32,337 bases of DNA from NCBI GenBank assembly GCA_903865035.1, contig CAIPII010000189.1, positions 1 through 32,337 on the forward strand, read 5' to 3'. A program made the translations under genes and the position numbers. The stretch comes from an uncultured Burkholderiales bacterium (GTDB lineage: Bacteria > Pseudomonadota > Gammaproteobacteria > Burkholderiales > Burkholderiaceae_C). The notes beneath the pieces were generated by a model. That model did no database searches. It was not told where the DNA came from and saw only the letters and a program-made list of their open reading frames with translations. Shown here piece by piece: positions 10,606-20,287 of this stretch; position 1 is the stretch's first letter; each line of letters starts with the position of its first letter.

Positions 10606-11601
10606 TCAATCAAATCCGCCAATGCGCTTTAAGTTCCCAAAATTCATCCACACATAGAACGCACGCCCCACGATGTTGGCATCTGGCACAAAGCCCCAGT
10701 AGCGTGAATCCAAAGAGTTGTCTCGGTTGTCACCCATCATGAAATAGTGACCAGGTGGAACTTTGCAAATCACACCTTCAACCGTGTATTGGCAGTTCTC
10801 TTTGAAGACAAAGTCATCCGCGCCAGCCACAAAGGCGGGACGCTCAGGCTCGTTCAATATTTTGTGATCCACCAAAGGGCCTTGCGCATCTTTGGGGTCT
10901 TGTGGGGGCAACCACTCTTCGTACTGTTTGATGTAGCGCAAAGCGTCTTCTTCAAAGAAGTCGGGAACCGACTCCTTTCTGATGGGCACACCGTTGATGG
11001 CCAATTGTTTGTTCAAGTAAGAGACCTCGTCTCCAGGCAATCCAATCACGCGCTTGATGTAGTCCACGCTTGGGTTGGGTGGGAAGCGAAACACCATCAC
11101 GTCTCCACGCTTGACAGGCGAGCCCTCGGTGATTTTGGTGTTGAGCACTGGCAATCGAATGCCATAGTGAAACTTGTTGACCAAAATCAGGTCTCCCACC
11201 CACAAAGTGGGGATCATGGAGCCAGATGGAATCTTAAAGGGCTCAAACAAAAAGGAGCGCAAAATGAAGACCACCACAATGACGGGGAACAGCCCAGCGG
11301 TCCAATCCAACCACCAAGGCTGGCGAAGGACCTCGGCTTGTTTGGCTTGCAAATCGATGGGCTCTTGAGTGATGCCCATTTGGCTCAACTGATCTTGCCG
11401 CAGTGCTTCAGTGGCCGTGAGCGCAAGTGCTGCTCTTTGCCGTGCAGGTGCAAAAACAAATTTCTCCAGCACCCAGTAAACGCCCGTGACACACGTGGCC
11501 AAGAAAAGCAAAAGCGCAAAGTTGCCCTCAAAAAGCCCCAAATACCACGCACCAATGTAGGCAGCAAAGCTTGCCAAAACAACCGAAGTCAATATAGGCA
11601 T
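10606..11601 (-). CDS. lepB: Signal peptidase I
   Basis: PSGSMIPTLWVGDLILVNKF and GDVMVFRFPPNPSVDYIKRVIGLPGD motifs; MGDNRDNSLDSRYWG; ATG 11601 overlaps the lepA TGA. Confidence 0.96.
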   Translation of the reverse strand: MPILTSVVLASFAAYIGAWYLGLFEGNFALLLFLATCVTGVYWVLEKFVFAPARQRAALALTATEALRQDQLSQMGITQEPIDLQAKQAEVLRQPWWLDWTAGLFPVIVVVFILRSFLFEPFKIPSGSMIPTLWVGDLILVNKFHYGIRLPVLNTKITEGSPVKRGDVMVFRFPPNPSVDYIKRVIGLPGDEVSYLNKQLAINGVPIRKESVPDFFEEDALRYIKQYEEWLPPQDPKDAQGPLVDHKILNEPERPAFVAGADDFVFKENCQYTVEGVICKVPPGHYFMMGDNRDNSLDSRYWGFVPDANIVGRAFYVWMNFGNLKRIGGFD

Positions 11602-13412
11602 CAATCTTCCACCTGCAAAATCGCCAAAAACGCTTCTTGCGGAACTTCCACAGCGCCAATTTGTTTCATTCTTTTCTTTCCAGCTTTTTGCTTTTCAAGC
11701 AATTTCTTTTTACGCGTGATGTCTCCACCATAACACTTGGCCAGCACGTTTTTCCTCAGCGCTTTGATGGTCTCGCGTGCAATGATATTAGCACCAATCG
11801 CAGCTTGAATGGCCACGTCAAACATCTGACGCGAGATTATTTCCCTCATCTTTGCAGCCACCGCACGACCCCGGTACTGAGACTGCGTGCGGTGAACAAT
11901 GATGGACAGCGCGTCGACCTTTTCGCCGTTGAGCAAGATGTCCACTTTGACCACATCAGAGGCCCTGTACTCTTTGAAGTCATAGTCCATGGAGGCATAG
12001 CCCCTGGAGACGGATTTGAGTTTGTCAAAGAAGTCGAGCACGATCTCGCCCAAAGGCATGTCGTAGGTGAGCATGACTTGACGACCGTGATAAGCCATGT
12101 TGAGCTGAACGCCGCGTTTTTGATTCGCCAAGGTCATCACCGCACCCACATACTCTTGTGGCATGTACAAATGAACGGTCACTATGGGTTCGCGAATTTC
12201 TTCAATTTTGCCTTGATCGGGCATCTTGGAGGGGTTCTCCACCATGATCAACTCACCATCGGCTTTGAGCACTTGGTAGACCACGCTTGGAGCGGTTGTG
12301 ATCAAGTCTTGGTCGAACTCGCGCTCGAGACGCTCTTGAACGATCTCCATGTGCAAGAGACCCAAAAAGCCACATCGAAATCCAAAACCCAAAGCCTGTG
12401 ACACCTCGGGCTCAAATTGCAAGGACGAGTCGTTGAGTTTGAGTTTTTCCAAACTGTCTCTCAACTGATCGTATTGATTGGCCTCAGTGGGGTACAAACC
12501 CGCAAACACTTGAGGCTGGATCTCTTTAAAGCCTGGCAGAGCTTGTGTTGCCGTGGCACTCGCGCCCCCTGAGCCCAACTTGATTTGGGTGATGGTGTCT
12601 CCCACCTTGGCCGCTTGCAACTCTTTGATGCCAGCGATGATGTAGCCCACCTCACCCGCCTTGAGAGAAGTACGGGGCACGTTGGCCGGTGTGAACACAC
12701 CCAAATTGTCCGCATTGTAGGTGGCCTCTGTGGCCATCATCTTGATGCGGTCTCCCTTGTTCAAGCAACCATCGACCACTCGCACCAACATCACGACGCC
12801 CACATAACTGTCAAACCAACTGTCCACAATCATGGCGCGCAATGGGCCGTTGGGGTCGCCTTTGGGATGGGGCACGCGAGCCACAATGGCTTCTAAGATT
12901 TCATCAATGCCCATGCCCGTCTTGGCAGAGCAGGGAATGGCATCCGTTGCATCAATGCCGATCACGTCTTCGATTTCGTTTTTGGCGTTCTCGGGATCTG
13001 CCTGTGGCAAATCCATCTTGTTGAGAACGGGCACCACCTCCACACCCAAGTCGAGCGCGGTGTAGCAATTGGCCACCGTTTGCGCCTCAACCCCTTGGCT
13101 GGCGTCGACCACCAAGAGTGCGCCCTCACAGGCCGACAAAGAGCGCGAGACCTCGTAGGAAAAATCCACGTGTCCAGGTGTGTCGATCAAATTAAGGTTG
13201 TAAGAGATGCCGTCTTTAGCTTTGTAAACCAAACATGCGGTCTGAGCCTTGATGGTTATCCCACGCTCTTTTTCGATGTCCATGGAATCCAAAACTTGTG
13301 CACTCATCTCGCGTGCCTCAAGTCCACCACAACGCTGAATCAAACGATCGGCCAAGGTGGATTTGCCATGATCAATGTGAGCAATGATTGAAAAATTTCT
13401 GATGTGGTTCAT
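11601..13412 (-). CDS. lepA: Elongation factor 4 (LepA)
   Basis: [45 protein letters not shown] at 13412 (the track start 13415 is TTG). Confidence 0.97.
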   Translation of the reverse strand: MNHIRNFSIIAHIDHGKSTLADRLIQRCGGLEAREMSAQVLDSMDIEKERGITIKAQTACLVYKAKDGISYNLNLIDTPGHVDFSYEVSRSLSACEGALLVVDASQGVEAQTVANCYTALDLGVEVVPVLNKMDLPQADPENAKNEIEDVIGIDATDAIPCSAKTGMGIDEILEAIVARVPHPKGDPNGPLRAMIVDSWFDSYVGVVMLVRVVDGCLNKGDRIKMMATEATYNADNLGVFTPANVPRTSLKAGEVGYIIAGIKELQAAKVGDTITQIKLGSGGASATATQALPGFKEIQPQVFAGLYPTEANQYDQLRDSLEKLKLNDSSLQFEPEVSQALGFGFRCGFLGLLHMEIVQERLEREFDQDLITTAPSVVYQVLKADGELIMVENPSKMPDQGKIEEIREPIVTVHLYMPQEYVGAVMTLANQKRGVQLNMAYHGRQVMLTYDMPLGEIVLDFFDKLKSVSRGYASMDYDFKEYRASDVVKVDILLNGEKVDALSIIVHRTQSQYRGRAVAAKMREIISRQMFDVAIQAAIGANIIARETIKALRKNVLAKCYGGDITRKKKLLEKQKAGKKRMKQIGAVEVPQEAFLAILQVED

Positions 13413-13455
13413 CAACGGAAAGACTTAAGTGATTGAAATTAAACGCTTGGAGCAT

Positions 13456-13486
13456 AAAAAAGGGCGCGTCAACTTGTGACGCGCCC
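13456..13486 (-). terminator. Strong intrinsic terminator about 44 bp upstream of lepA ATG
   Basis: On the minus strand: GGGCGCGTCA-CAAGT-TGACGCGCCC followed by TTTTTT; perfect 10-bp stem. Confidence 0.85.
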
Positions 13487-13521
13487 GGAACCAACAATCT
13501 ATGGCAACTGCGATAGTTGGA

Positions 13522-13695
13522 ACTTCATTGTAGGCAAAATTGCCCAAGTCCACATCGCCCAAAATGCCTTTTACAGATCGTTGCCGGACCGCAACACGAA
13601 TGTTATTCACAGTTTGTGCACAATTGTACATGAATAATCTGCGAACAACTTGTGGGTGAGCTGTGGAGTAATGGTGTGGAAGACTTCATTGTAGG
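13522..13695. repeat. 13-bp direct repeat pair ACTTCATTGTAGG
   Basis: Exact copies at 13522-13534 and 13683-13695, start-to-start spacing 161 bp; each holds a TACAAT -10-like hexamer on the minus strand. Confidence 0.85.
13603..13680. promoter_or_regulatory. DnaA-box-like site cluster
   Basis: Exact TTATTCACA at 13603-13611 (fits TTATNCACA); palindromic TTGTGCACAA at 13614-13623 (one mismatch); three further minus-strand CCACA half-matches at about 13650-13680. Confidence 0.4.
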
Positions 13696-13824
13696 GATTT
13701 AGTGCTAATTGGAGCTCACTTGGACTCAAAGCTGAATCTTGAACTGAAAATCCTTGGTTTTTCTTGTAATGATTAATGACTATTTTTAGGGATTGAGTTG
13801 TCTGACATCAATTTCAAGGAGGGC

Positions 13825-13866
13825 TGAAAAAAAATTAAAAAAAAGATTTTTAGTCCCTTTTTTACG
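13825..13866. other. A/T homopolymer-rich tract
   Basis: gaaaaaaaattaaaaaaaagatttttagtccctttttt, next to tatttttagg upstream. Confidence 0.8.
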
Positions 13867-13867
13867 T

Positions 13868-13974
13868 CAATACCCCCATGAAACACTTAGGCATTGAAGG
13901 GTATTGAGGGCCCCGGGCATCTGGGGTCAAGACCCCAAATGCCCGACTTTGACCCATCCCCTTTGAGAAAGGGG
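13868..13974 (-). terminator. Three consecutive hairpins immediately downstream of mucD
   Basis: CCCCTTT-GAG-AAAGGGG (13958-13974); GGGCAT-ct-GGGGTC-AA-GACCCC-aa-ATGCCC (13915-13944); CAATACCC...GGGTATTG (13868-13906); minus-strand T runs follow. Confidence 0.65.
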
Positions 13975-13979
13975 AGCCC

Positions 13980-15560
13980 TCATTTGGAGAGTCGAATGAT
14001 GGCGTACTGGGCCCACTCACCACGCTTGAAGAGGATGTTGGTGGCTTTGGACTTGTCAAGACGAGCCAAGGTTTGTTCAAACTCTTTGATGGATGAAATC
14101 TCCACATTGGCCAAGGCGAGGATGACATCTCCCTCTTTGAGTCCTGCTTTGGCAGCAGCCTCCGTGGCTTGCTCCACACGCACACCGCCTTTGACTTTGA
14201 GCTCGCGCTTTTGAGCCTCACTCAAATCGCTCAGCACCAGCCCCAAGCTGCTCAAAGCTGAGGAGCTGGGTTTGTTTTTGTTGCTTGAACTGGAGCTCTC
14301 TTGGGCTTGTTTGCTCTCGTCCTCAAATTCACCCACCGTGACGTTGAGATCCTTTTCTTGGCCGCGCCTGAACACCGTCACCACACTCTTGGAGCCTGGC
14401 TTGATGCCACCCACCAAACGGGGCAGATCAACCGATTTGTCGATGGCTTTGCCATCGAACTTGATGATGATGTCTCCAGGCTCAATGCCCGCTTTCTCTG
14501 ATGGGGAGCCGGGCTCGACTGCGCTCACGAGCGCGCCTTGAGGTTTGCTCCAGCCCAATGACTCGGCGAGCTCCTTGCTCACTTGGCCAATTTGCACGCC
14601 AATTTTGCCGCGTTGTACACGCCCAATGCTTCGCAACTGATCGCTCACGCGCAACGCCTCATCAATGGGAATTGCAAATGAAATGCCCATGAAGCCACCA
14701 GAGCGCGAGTAAATTTGACTGTTGATGCCCACCACTTCCCCGCGCATATTGATGAGCGGGCCACCCGAGTTGCCTGGATTGATGGCCACATCCGTTTGGA
14801 TGAAAGACAAGTAATCGCCCGTGTCACGCTGCTTGGCGCTCACGATGCCAGCGGTCACTGTGTTCTCCAAACCAAAGGGAGAGCCAATCGCCATCACCCA
14901 CTCGCCTACCCTCAACTTACTCACATCTCCAGTGCGCACAGCAGGCAGGCCTGTGGCATTGATTTTCACTAGCGCCACATCCGTTCTCTTGTCTGCACCA
15001 ATGATTTTGGCCTTGAACTCGCGCTTGTCGGTGAGCGTGACAATGACCTCATCGGCACCTTCAACCACGTGCGCATTGGTCATGATCAACCCGTCTGCAC
15101 TCAACACAAAACCAGAACCCACTCCTTTGGGTTGCTCCTCCATTTCAGGCGCTCTTTGATTGGGTCTAGAACCCTTGGGTGCATTCGGTGTGTTTGGAGT
15201 GGCCCCAGGTGCGTTGGGGAAAGGGACCCCAAAAAAACGCCTAAAGAGCTCTTGCATCTCTTGATCGGGCTCACCCTGTCCATTGGAGGTGGAGGGGCGC
15301 GTGGCCACTTTCTCAAGGGTTCGGATGTTCACCACCGAGGGTCCAACCAAGTCAACCAAATCGGTGAAATCAGGCAATGTTCGAACTGTGGGAGCAGACG
15401 CTGCGGGTGCACTGGATTGAGGAGCTTGAGCCTGCGCTGAGGAGGAAATAGGACTTGCAGCTTGTGCAAAGTCCAAGGCACACACAATCGCCAAAGGCAT
15501 CAGTCCAATGAACACCCTCAGAGCCTTTGAGGGGCCTTGTACACACTTAGAAAAAAGCAT
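13980..15560 (-). CDS. mucD: Periplasmic serine endoprotease, DegP/HtrA/MucD family (trypsin-like + 2 PDZ)
   Basis: GSGFVLSADGLIMTNAHVV, DVALVKI, GNSGGPLINMRGEVVGINSQIYS; start set at ATG 15560 with signal peptide. Confidence 0.95.
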   Translation of the reverse strand: MLFSKCVQGPSKALRVFIGLMPLAIVCALDFAQAASPISSSAQAQAPQSSAPAASAPTVRTLPDFTDLVDLVGPSVVNIRTLEKVATRPSTSNGQGEPDQEMQELFRRFFGVPFPNAPGATPNTPNAPKGSRPNQRAPEMEEQPKGVGSGFVLSADGLIMTNAHVVEGADEVIVTLTDKREFKAKIIGADKRTDVALVKINATGLPAVRTGDVSKLRVGEWVMAIGSPFGLENTVTAGIVSAKQRDTGDYLSFIQTDVAINPGNSGGPLINMRGEVVGINSQIYSRSGGFMGISFAIPIDEALRVSDQLRSIGRVQRGKIGVQIGQVSKELAESLGWSKPQGALVSAVEPGSPSEKAGIEPGDIIIKFDGKAIDKSVDLPRLVGGIKPGSKSVVTVFRRGQEKDLNVTVGEFEDESKQAQESSSSSNKNKPSSSALSSLGLVLSDLSEAQKRELKVKGGVRVEQATEAAAKAGLKEGDVILALANVEISSIKEFEQTLARLDKSKATNILFKRGEWAQYAIIRLSK

Positions 15561-15871
15561 TGATATCTCCAAAAAATCGAATGGATAGGCCCCAAGTGTG
15601 ACAACCACGCCTGCTCAGCCTCTTGACACCCAGGGGTCAAACGCCAGAGCACACTTGCTCACATGAGACGACTCGCAAAGATGCACCTCACAAATGAGGT
15701 CGCATGCATGGAATTACAAGAGGCTTGTTGGCAAAGGGTTCCCCACGACTCATTCAACGCAGGTGCCCTGCCAAGAGATGACAGGCTCGGCCAAAAATCC
15801 ATCTGGACCGTTTGACACAATCGAAGGTTTATTGCACCCAGCCCAAGCGGCAAATCACCCTGATGGGCCAA

Positions 15872-17119
15872 TCAAACAAATCGCTTGAAGACCAAAGTGC
15901 CGTTCGTACCACCAAAGCCGAAATTGTTTTTCATGGCCACATCAATCTTCATGTTTCTGGCTGTGTTGGCGCAGTAATCCAAGTCACACGCCTCATCGGG
16001 CTTGTGCAAATTGATGGTTGGTGGACTCACCTGTTCGTGCAAAGCCAAAACGGTGAAGACGCTCTCAATGCCACCCGCACCGCCAAGCAAATGACCTGTC
16101 ATCGACTTGGTGGAATTGACCACCACCTTTTTGGCGTGATCTCCCAAAGCAGCCTTGATCGCTTGCGTTTCATTGGCATCTCCAAGTGGCGTGGAGGTGC
16201 CGTGCGCATTGAGGTAATCAACCTGATCTGCATTGATGCCTGCATTGTGAAGAGCATGGTTCATGGCCCTCATGGGACCATCCATATTGGGAGCGGTCAT
16301 GTGGCCTGCGTCTCCGCTCATGCCAAAACCGGCCAATTCAGCGTAAATGCGAGCACCCCTGGCCTTGGCGTGTTCGAGCTCTTCAAGCACCATGACACCC
16401 GCACCCTCTCCAAGCACGAAACCATCGCGATCGGCATCCCAAGGTCTTGAGGCCTCGGTGGGTGAATCGTTGCGAGTCGATAAAGCGCGCATGGCTGCAA
16501 AGCCACCCAAGCCCAAAGGAGAGATGGTGGACTCGGCGCCACCGGCCACCATCACATCGGCGTCGCCATACTCAATGAGTCGACCTGCCATGCCAATGCT
16601 GTGAAGACCTGTGGTACAGGCTGTGGCCATGGCCAAATTGGGCCCTTTAAAGCCAAACTGAATCGAGACATGCCCAGAGATCATGTTGATGATCGAGGCA
16701 GGTACAAAAAATGGGGAAATGCGCCTAGGCCCACGCGCGGTGAGCTCAGCGTGCATGGACTCAATGAGGGGCAAACCACCAATACCCGAACCAATCAAGC
16801 AACCAATTCGGGTTGCCAATTCATGATTCAAAGCATCTTTGGTGGGAATTCCAGAGTCCACAACGGCCTGCATGGCCGCCACGATGCCAAAGTGAATGAA
16901 TGCATCCATTCCCCGGGCATCTTTGGGAGAAATGTAGTCATCGAGCTTGAGTCCCTTGACCTCGCCAGCAAACTGACAAGCAAAGGCGGAAGCGTCAAAA
17001 GCCTTGATGAAATCAATGCCTGACTTGCCATTGAGCAAACTCGACCATGACTCGGCGACGGTGTTGCCCACTGGGCTCACACATCCAAGCCCGGTCACAA
17101 CCACGCGACGTCGGGTCAT
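15872..17119 (-). CDS. fabF: 3-oxoacyl-[ACP] synthase II
   Basis: [19 protein letters not shown]; active site [37 protein letters not shown]. Confidence 0.97.
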   Translation of the reverse strand: MTRRRVVVTGLGCVSPVGNTVAESWSSLLNGKSGIDFIKAFDASAFACQFAGEVKGLKLDDYISPKDARGMDAFIHFGIVAAMQAVVDSGIPTKDALNHELATRIGCLIGSGIGGLPLIESMHAELTARGPRRISPFFVPASIINMISGHVSIQFGFKGPNLAMATACTTGLHSIGMAGRLIEYGDADVMVAGGAESTISPLGLGGFAAMRALSTRNDSPTEASRPWDADRDGFVLGEGAGVMVLEELEHAKARGARIYAELAGFGMSGDAGHMTAPNMDGPMRAMNHALHNAGINADQVDYLNAHGTSTPLGDANETQAIKAALGDHAKKVVVNSTKSMTGHLLGGAGGIESVFTVLALHEQVSPPTINLHKPDEACDLDYCANTARNMKIDVAMKNNFGFGGTNGTLVFKRFV

Positions 17120-17137
17120 GCCATTTAACTTTCTGGA

Positions 17138-17380
<243 letters not shown>

Positions 17381-17515
17381 TTACTCAGAGGTTGTAATGG
17401 AGTTTAGATTTTAACCGAAAAGAACCAATTATCAGCAGACCACAACGCGGAAGTTTTTTGTCACATTCAACGCGTTTTTTAAGCCTTTAAGTTCTCATTT
17501 TGTTGACCCGAACAT

Positions 17516-17552
17516 GAAAAAGTTCTGCGCAGTGCAACATTTGGGCAGAACT
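17516..17552 (-). terminator. Intrinsic terminator-like hairpin overlapping the fabG stop
   Basis: Minus strand AGTTCTGC-N16-GCAGAACT-TTTTC; perfect 8-bp inverted repeat. Confidence 0.55.
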
Positions 17553-18301
17553 CAAGCCATGAACATGCCGCCGTTCACATGCAGCTCTTGTCCGGTGATG
17601 TAGGAGGCCTTGGGGTTGGCAAGGAAACTCACCGCATTCGCCACATCTTGAACCGAGCCCAAATGGCCCAATGGAATTTGCGCCAAAAGTCCTTGTGTTT
17701 GCGCCTCAGAGAGCTGTCCCGTCATGTCGGTTTGAATGAAGCCTGGCGCCACGCAATTGACGGTGATGGAGCGACTGCCCAACTCTCGCGCCAATGAACG
17801 CGTCATCCCTGCCACGCCCGCCTTGGCTGCAGCGTAATTGGATTGACCCGCATTGCCGCTTGCACCCACCACGCTCGTGATGTTGATGATGCGCCCATAG
17901 CGTTGCTTCATCATGGGGCGAATGGCCGCTTTGCTGAGCCTAAAGACTGCACTCAAATTGGTTGCAATCACTTGCTCCCAATCTTCGTCCTTCAATCGCA
18001 TGGCAAGCATGTCCTTGGTGATGCCTGCGTTGTTGACCAATACATGCAGGCCACCCAACTCTTGGGTGACTTGATCGATCACATCCTCGCAAGCCTTTTT
18101 ATCGCAAACATCCAAGACAACACCCTTGGATTTTCCAAAGCCACTCAAGTGCTTGTTGATTTGCTCAACACCACTTGCGCTCGTGGCAGTTCCCACAACC
18201 GTGTAGCCCTCTTGGGCCAAAGACAAGGCAATCGCAGCACCAATGCCTCTAGAGGCTCCAGACACAAAGGCGACTTGACCTTCAATTGAAATCGTACTCA
18301 T
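17552..18301 (-). CDS. fabG: 3-oxoacyl-[ACP] reductase
   Basis: SDR: GASRGIGAAIA, NNAGITKDMLAMRLKDEDW, YAAAKAGVAGMTRSLARE. Confidence 0.97.
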   Translation of the reverse strand: MSTISIEGQVAFVSGASRGIGAAIALSLAQEGYTVVGTATSASGVEQINKHLSGFGKSKGVVLDVCDKKACEDVIDQVTQELGGLHVLVNNAGITKDMLAMRLKDEDWEQVIATNLSAVFRLSKAAIRPMMKQRYGRIINITSVVGASGNAGQSNYAAAKAGVAGMTRSLARELGSRSITVNCVAPGFIQTDMTGQLSEAQTQGLLAQIPLGHLGSVQDVANAVSFLANPKASYITGQELHVNGGMFMA

Positions 18302-18304
18302 GGG

Positions 18305-19255
18305 TTACACCAATAAAGTTGTTTTAAGGGTTTCCAAATCGGCTGGGTCCTTCAAATTGAGCGCTTGCACATGAGCATCGATGCGCTTGACCATGCCACT
18401 CAAAGCTTGACCTGGACCACATTCCACAAAAACCGAGCAGCCAAAGGCCTTCATGGCTTGGATGCACTCCACCCACCTCACGGGCTTGAAAGCTTGTCGG
18501 AACAAAGCATCTTTGATCTCTTGAGCGGAGTTGGGCGTTTGCACGTCCACGTTATTAAAAACCGGAATTTGAGGTGTTTTGAATTCAGTGGACTCTAGTT
18601 TTTCAAGCAAGCGGTGTGCTGCTGGCGCCATGAGTGAGCTGTGAAAGGGTGCAGACACAGGCAAGGACAACGCACGCTTGGCACCCAAAGCCTTGACCTC
18701 TAGACTTGCCTTCTCCACTGCAGCCTTGTGGCCTGCGATCACCGTTTGCATGGGGTCGTTGAAATTCACCGCTTCCACCACTTGGCCCATCTCTTGGCTC
18801 ACGCGCTCACAGCACGCCTTGACCGCTTGAGCCTCCAAACCCAAAACGGCCGCCATGGCGCCTTCGCCAACGGGCACGGCATCTTGCATGGCCTGAGCCC
18901 TAAAGCGCACCAAAGGCAGGGCCTGTGAAAGCGTCAACACACCACTGGCCACCAAAGCCGCATATTCACCCAAAGAGTGGCCGGCCAAGGCTTGTGGAGA
19001 AACGCCGGTTTCCTTCATCCAAACCCTATAAAGCGCCACATCAGCGGCCAACATGACCGGTTGTGTGTTGGTGGTAAGGGCCAAAGTTTCTTTGGGCCCA
19101 TCTTGGATGAGAGCGCCCAAGTCGAACCCCAAAGCCTCGTTGGCTTCGCTCAGGGTTTGCACAACTTCGGGGTGCGTGGACCAGGCATCCAACATGCCCA
19201 CAGACTGAGAGCCTTGGCCTGGAAAAACAAATGCGATGGACTGATGATTCGACAA
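18305..19255 (-). CDS. fabD: Malonyl CoA-[ACP] transacylase
   Basis: FVFPGQGSQSVGML, GHSLGEYAALVASG; proposed TTG start at 19255, 7 nt after AGGAG. Confidence 0.93.
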   Translation of the reverse strand: MSNHQSIAFVFPGQGSQSVGMLDAWSTHPEVVQTLSEANEALGFDLGALIQDGPKETLALTTNTQPVMLAADVALYRVWMKETGVSPQALAGHSLGEYAALVASGVLTLSQALPLVRFRAQAMQDAVPVGEGAMAAVLGLEAQAVKACCERVSQEMGQVVEAVNFNDPMQTVIAGHKAAVEKASLEVKALGAKRALSLPVSAPFHSSLMAPAAHRLLEKLESTEFKTPQIPVFNNVDVQTPNSAQEIKDALFRQAFKPVRWVECIQAMKAFGCSVFVECGPGQALSGMVKRIDAHVQALNLKDPADLETLKTTLLV

Positions 19256-19265
19256 AACAATGCTC

Positions 19266-20279
19266 CTAATATTTAACCAGGACCGAACCCCAAGTGAAAC
19301 CGCCACCGACGCCTTCAAGAAGGAGGTTTTGTCCAGGCTTGATGTGACCTTGCCTGACACCCCAATCCAGGGCCAAAGGAATCGAGGCCGCAGAGGTGTT
19401 GCCATGGTGCTGAAGTGTCAAAATCACTTTGTCCATGGAGAGTTTTAATTTCTTTGCTGTGGAGGAAATGATGCGCACATTGGCTTGGTGAGGAACCAGC
19501 CAATCGATCTCTGTGTCACTCATGTGCGCCTTCTCCAGCACCGCTTTGGCAGTGTCTTCGAGCAACCCGACGGCCAATTTGAACACCGCTTGGCCATCCA
19601 TCTTCAAGAGCGGGTCGCCCATGACCTCACCCCCGCTCACGTGTCCAGGGACACACAAAATGCCTACATTTTTACCATCAGCGTGGATATCGGTTGCGAG
19701 AATACCGGGCTCTTGACTGGCCTCGAGCACCACCGCTCCTGCACCGTCCCCAAAGAGCACGCAAGTTGTTCGATCGTTGAAGTCCAAGATCCTTGAAAAA
19801 ACCTCAGCCCCCACCACCAACACTTTGCTGGCGGAGCCCGCGCGAATCATGGCATCGGCCACACTCAATGCGTAGATGAAACCCGTGCACACCGCTTGCA
19901 CATCAAAGGCGGGAAAGCCTTTGGGGCTTGTGTCACCGTGCTCTGCTGCATCCCACTCTGAGAGCTTTTGCTGCAAGATGCAAGCCGTGGAGGGAAACAC
20001 CATATCAGGGGTTGATGTGGCAACGATGATGAGATCAATGTCTTTTGCGCGCAACTTTGCAGCTTGCAAAGCATGAATACAAGCGTTGAGCGCCAAATCA
20101 CTGGATTTGACACTTGAGTCTTGAACAAAATGTCGCGCCTCAATGCCCGTTCTCTCGATGATCCACTCGCTAGAGGTCTCAATGGAGCTGCGCGCCAAGC
20201 GTTCCACCAAATCTTGATTGGTCACGCGCTGAGGAGGTAGGAAGCTACCGGTGCCTGTAATTTTTGAAAATCTTTGCAT
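19266..20279 (-). CDS. fabH: 3-oxoacyl-[ACP] synthase III
   Basis: [32 protein letters not shown] active site; [14 protein letters not shown]-terminus; ATG at 20279. Confidence 0.97.
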   Translation of the reverse strand: MQRFSKITGTGSFLPPQRVTNQDLVERLARSSIETSSEWIIERTGIEARHFVQDSSVKSSDLALNACIHALQAAKLRAKDIDLIIVATSTPDMVFPSTACILQQKLSEWDAAEHGDTSPKGFPAFDVQAVCTGFIYALSVADAMIRAGSASKVLVVGAEVFSRILDFNDRTTCVLFGDGAGAVVLEASQEPGILATDIHADGKNVGILCVPGHVSGGEVMGDPLLKMDGQAVFKLAVGLLEDTAKAVLEKAHMSDTEIDWLVPHQANVRIISSTAKKLKLSMDKVILTLQHHGNTSAASIPLALDWGVRQGHIKPGQNLLLEGVGGGFTWGSVLVKY

Positions 20280-20287
20280 TAAAACAA

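Noticed and set aside
10747-11733. 328-codon + strand ORF opposite lepB/lepA
   Set aside because: Antisense shadow ORF; both genes on the other strand are unambiguous.
11637-12401. 254-codon + strand ORF opposite lepA
   Set aside because: Antisense shadow of lepA; no recognisable protein family.
13425-13631. 68-aa minus-strand ORF reading through the lepA-leader terminator
   Set aside because: No Shine-Dalgarno, passes through a clear terminator, no recognisable domain; kept only as context for the leader finding.
13430-13980. Chromosomal oriC
   Set aside because: Only one perfect DnaA box, flanking genes co-oriented, no dnaA/dnaN/gyrB/rpmH/par genes; cannot be supported without genome-wide skew.
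15659-15871. 70-aa minus-strand ORF between fabF and mucD as an rpoE/rseA remnant
   Set aside because: No residues I could match to sigma-70 region 2/4 or RseA motifs; starts abutting fabF and looks like chance coding.
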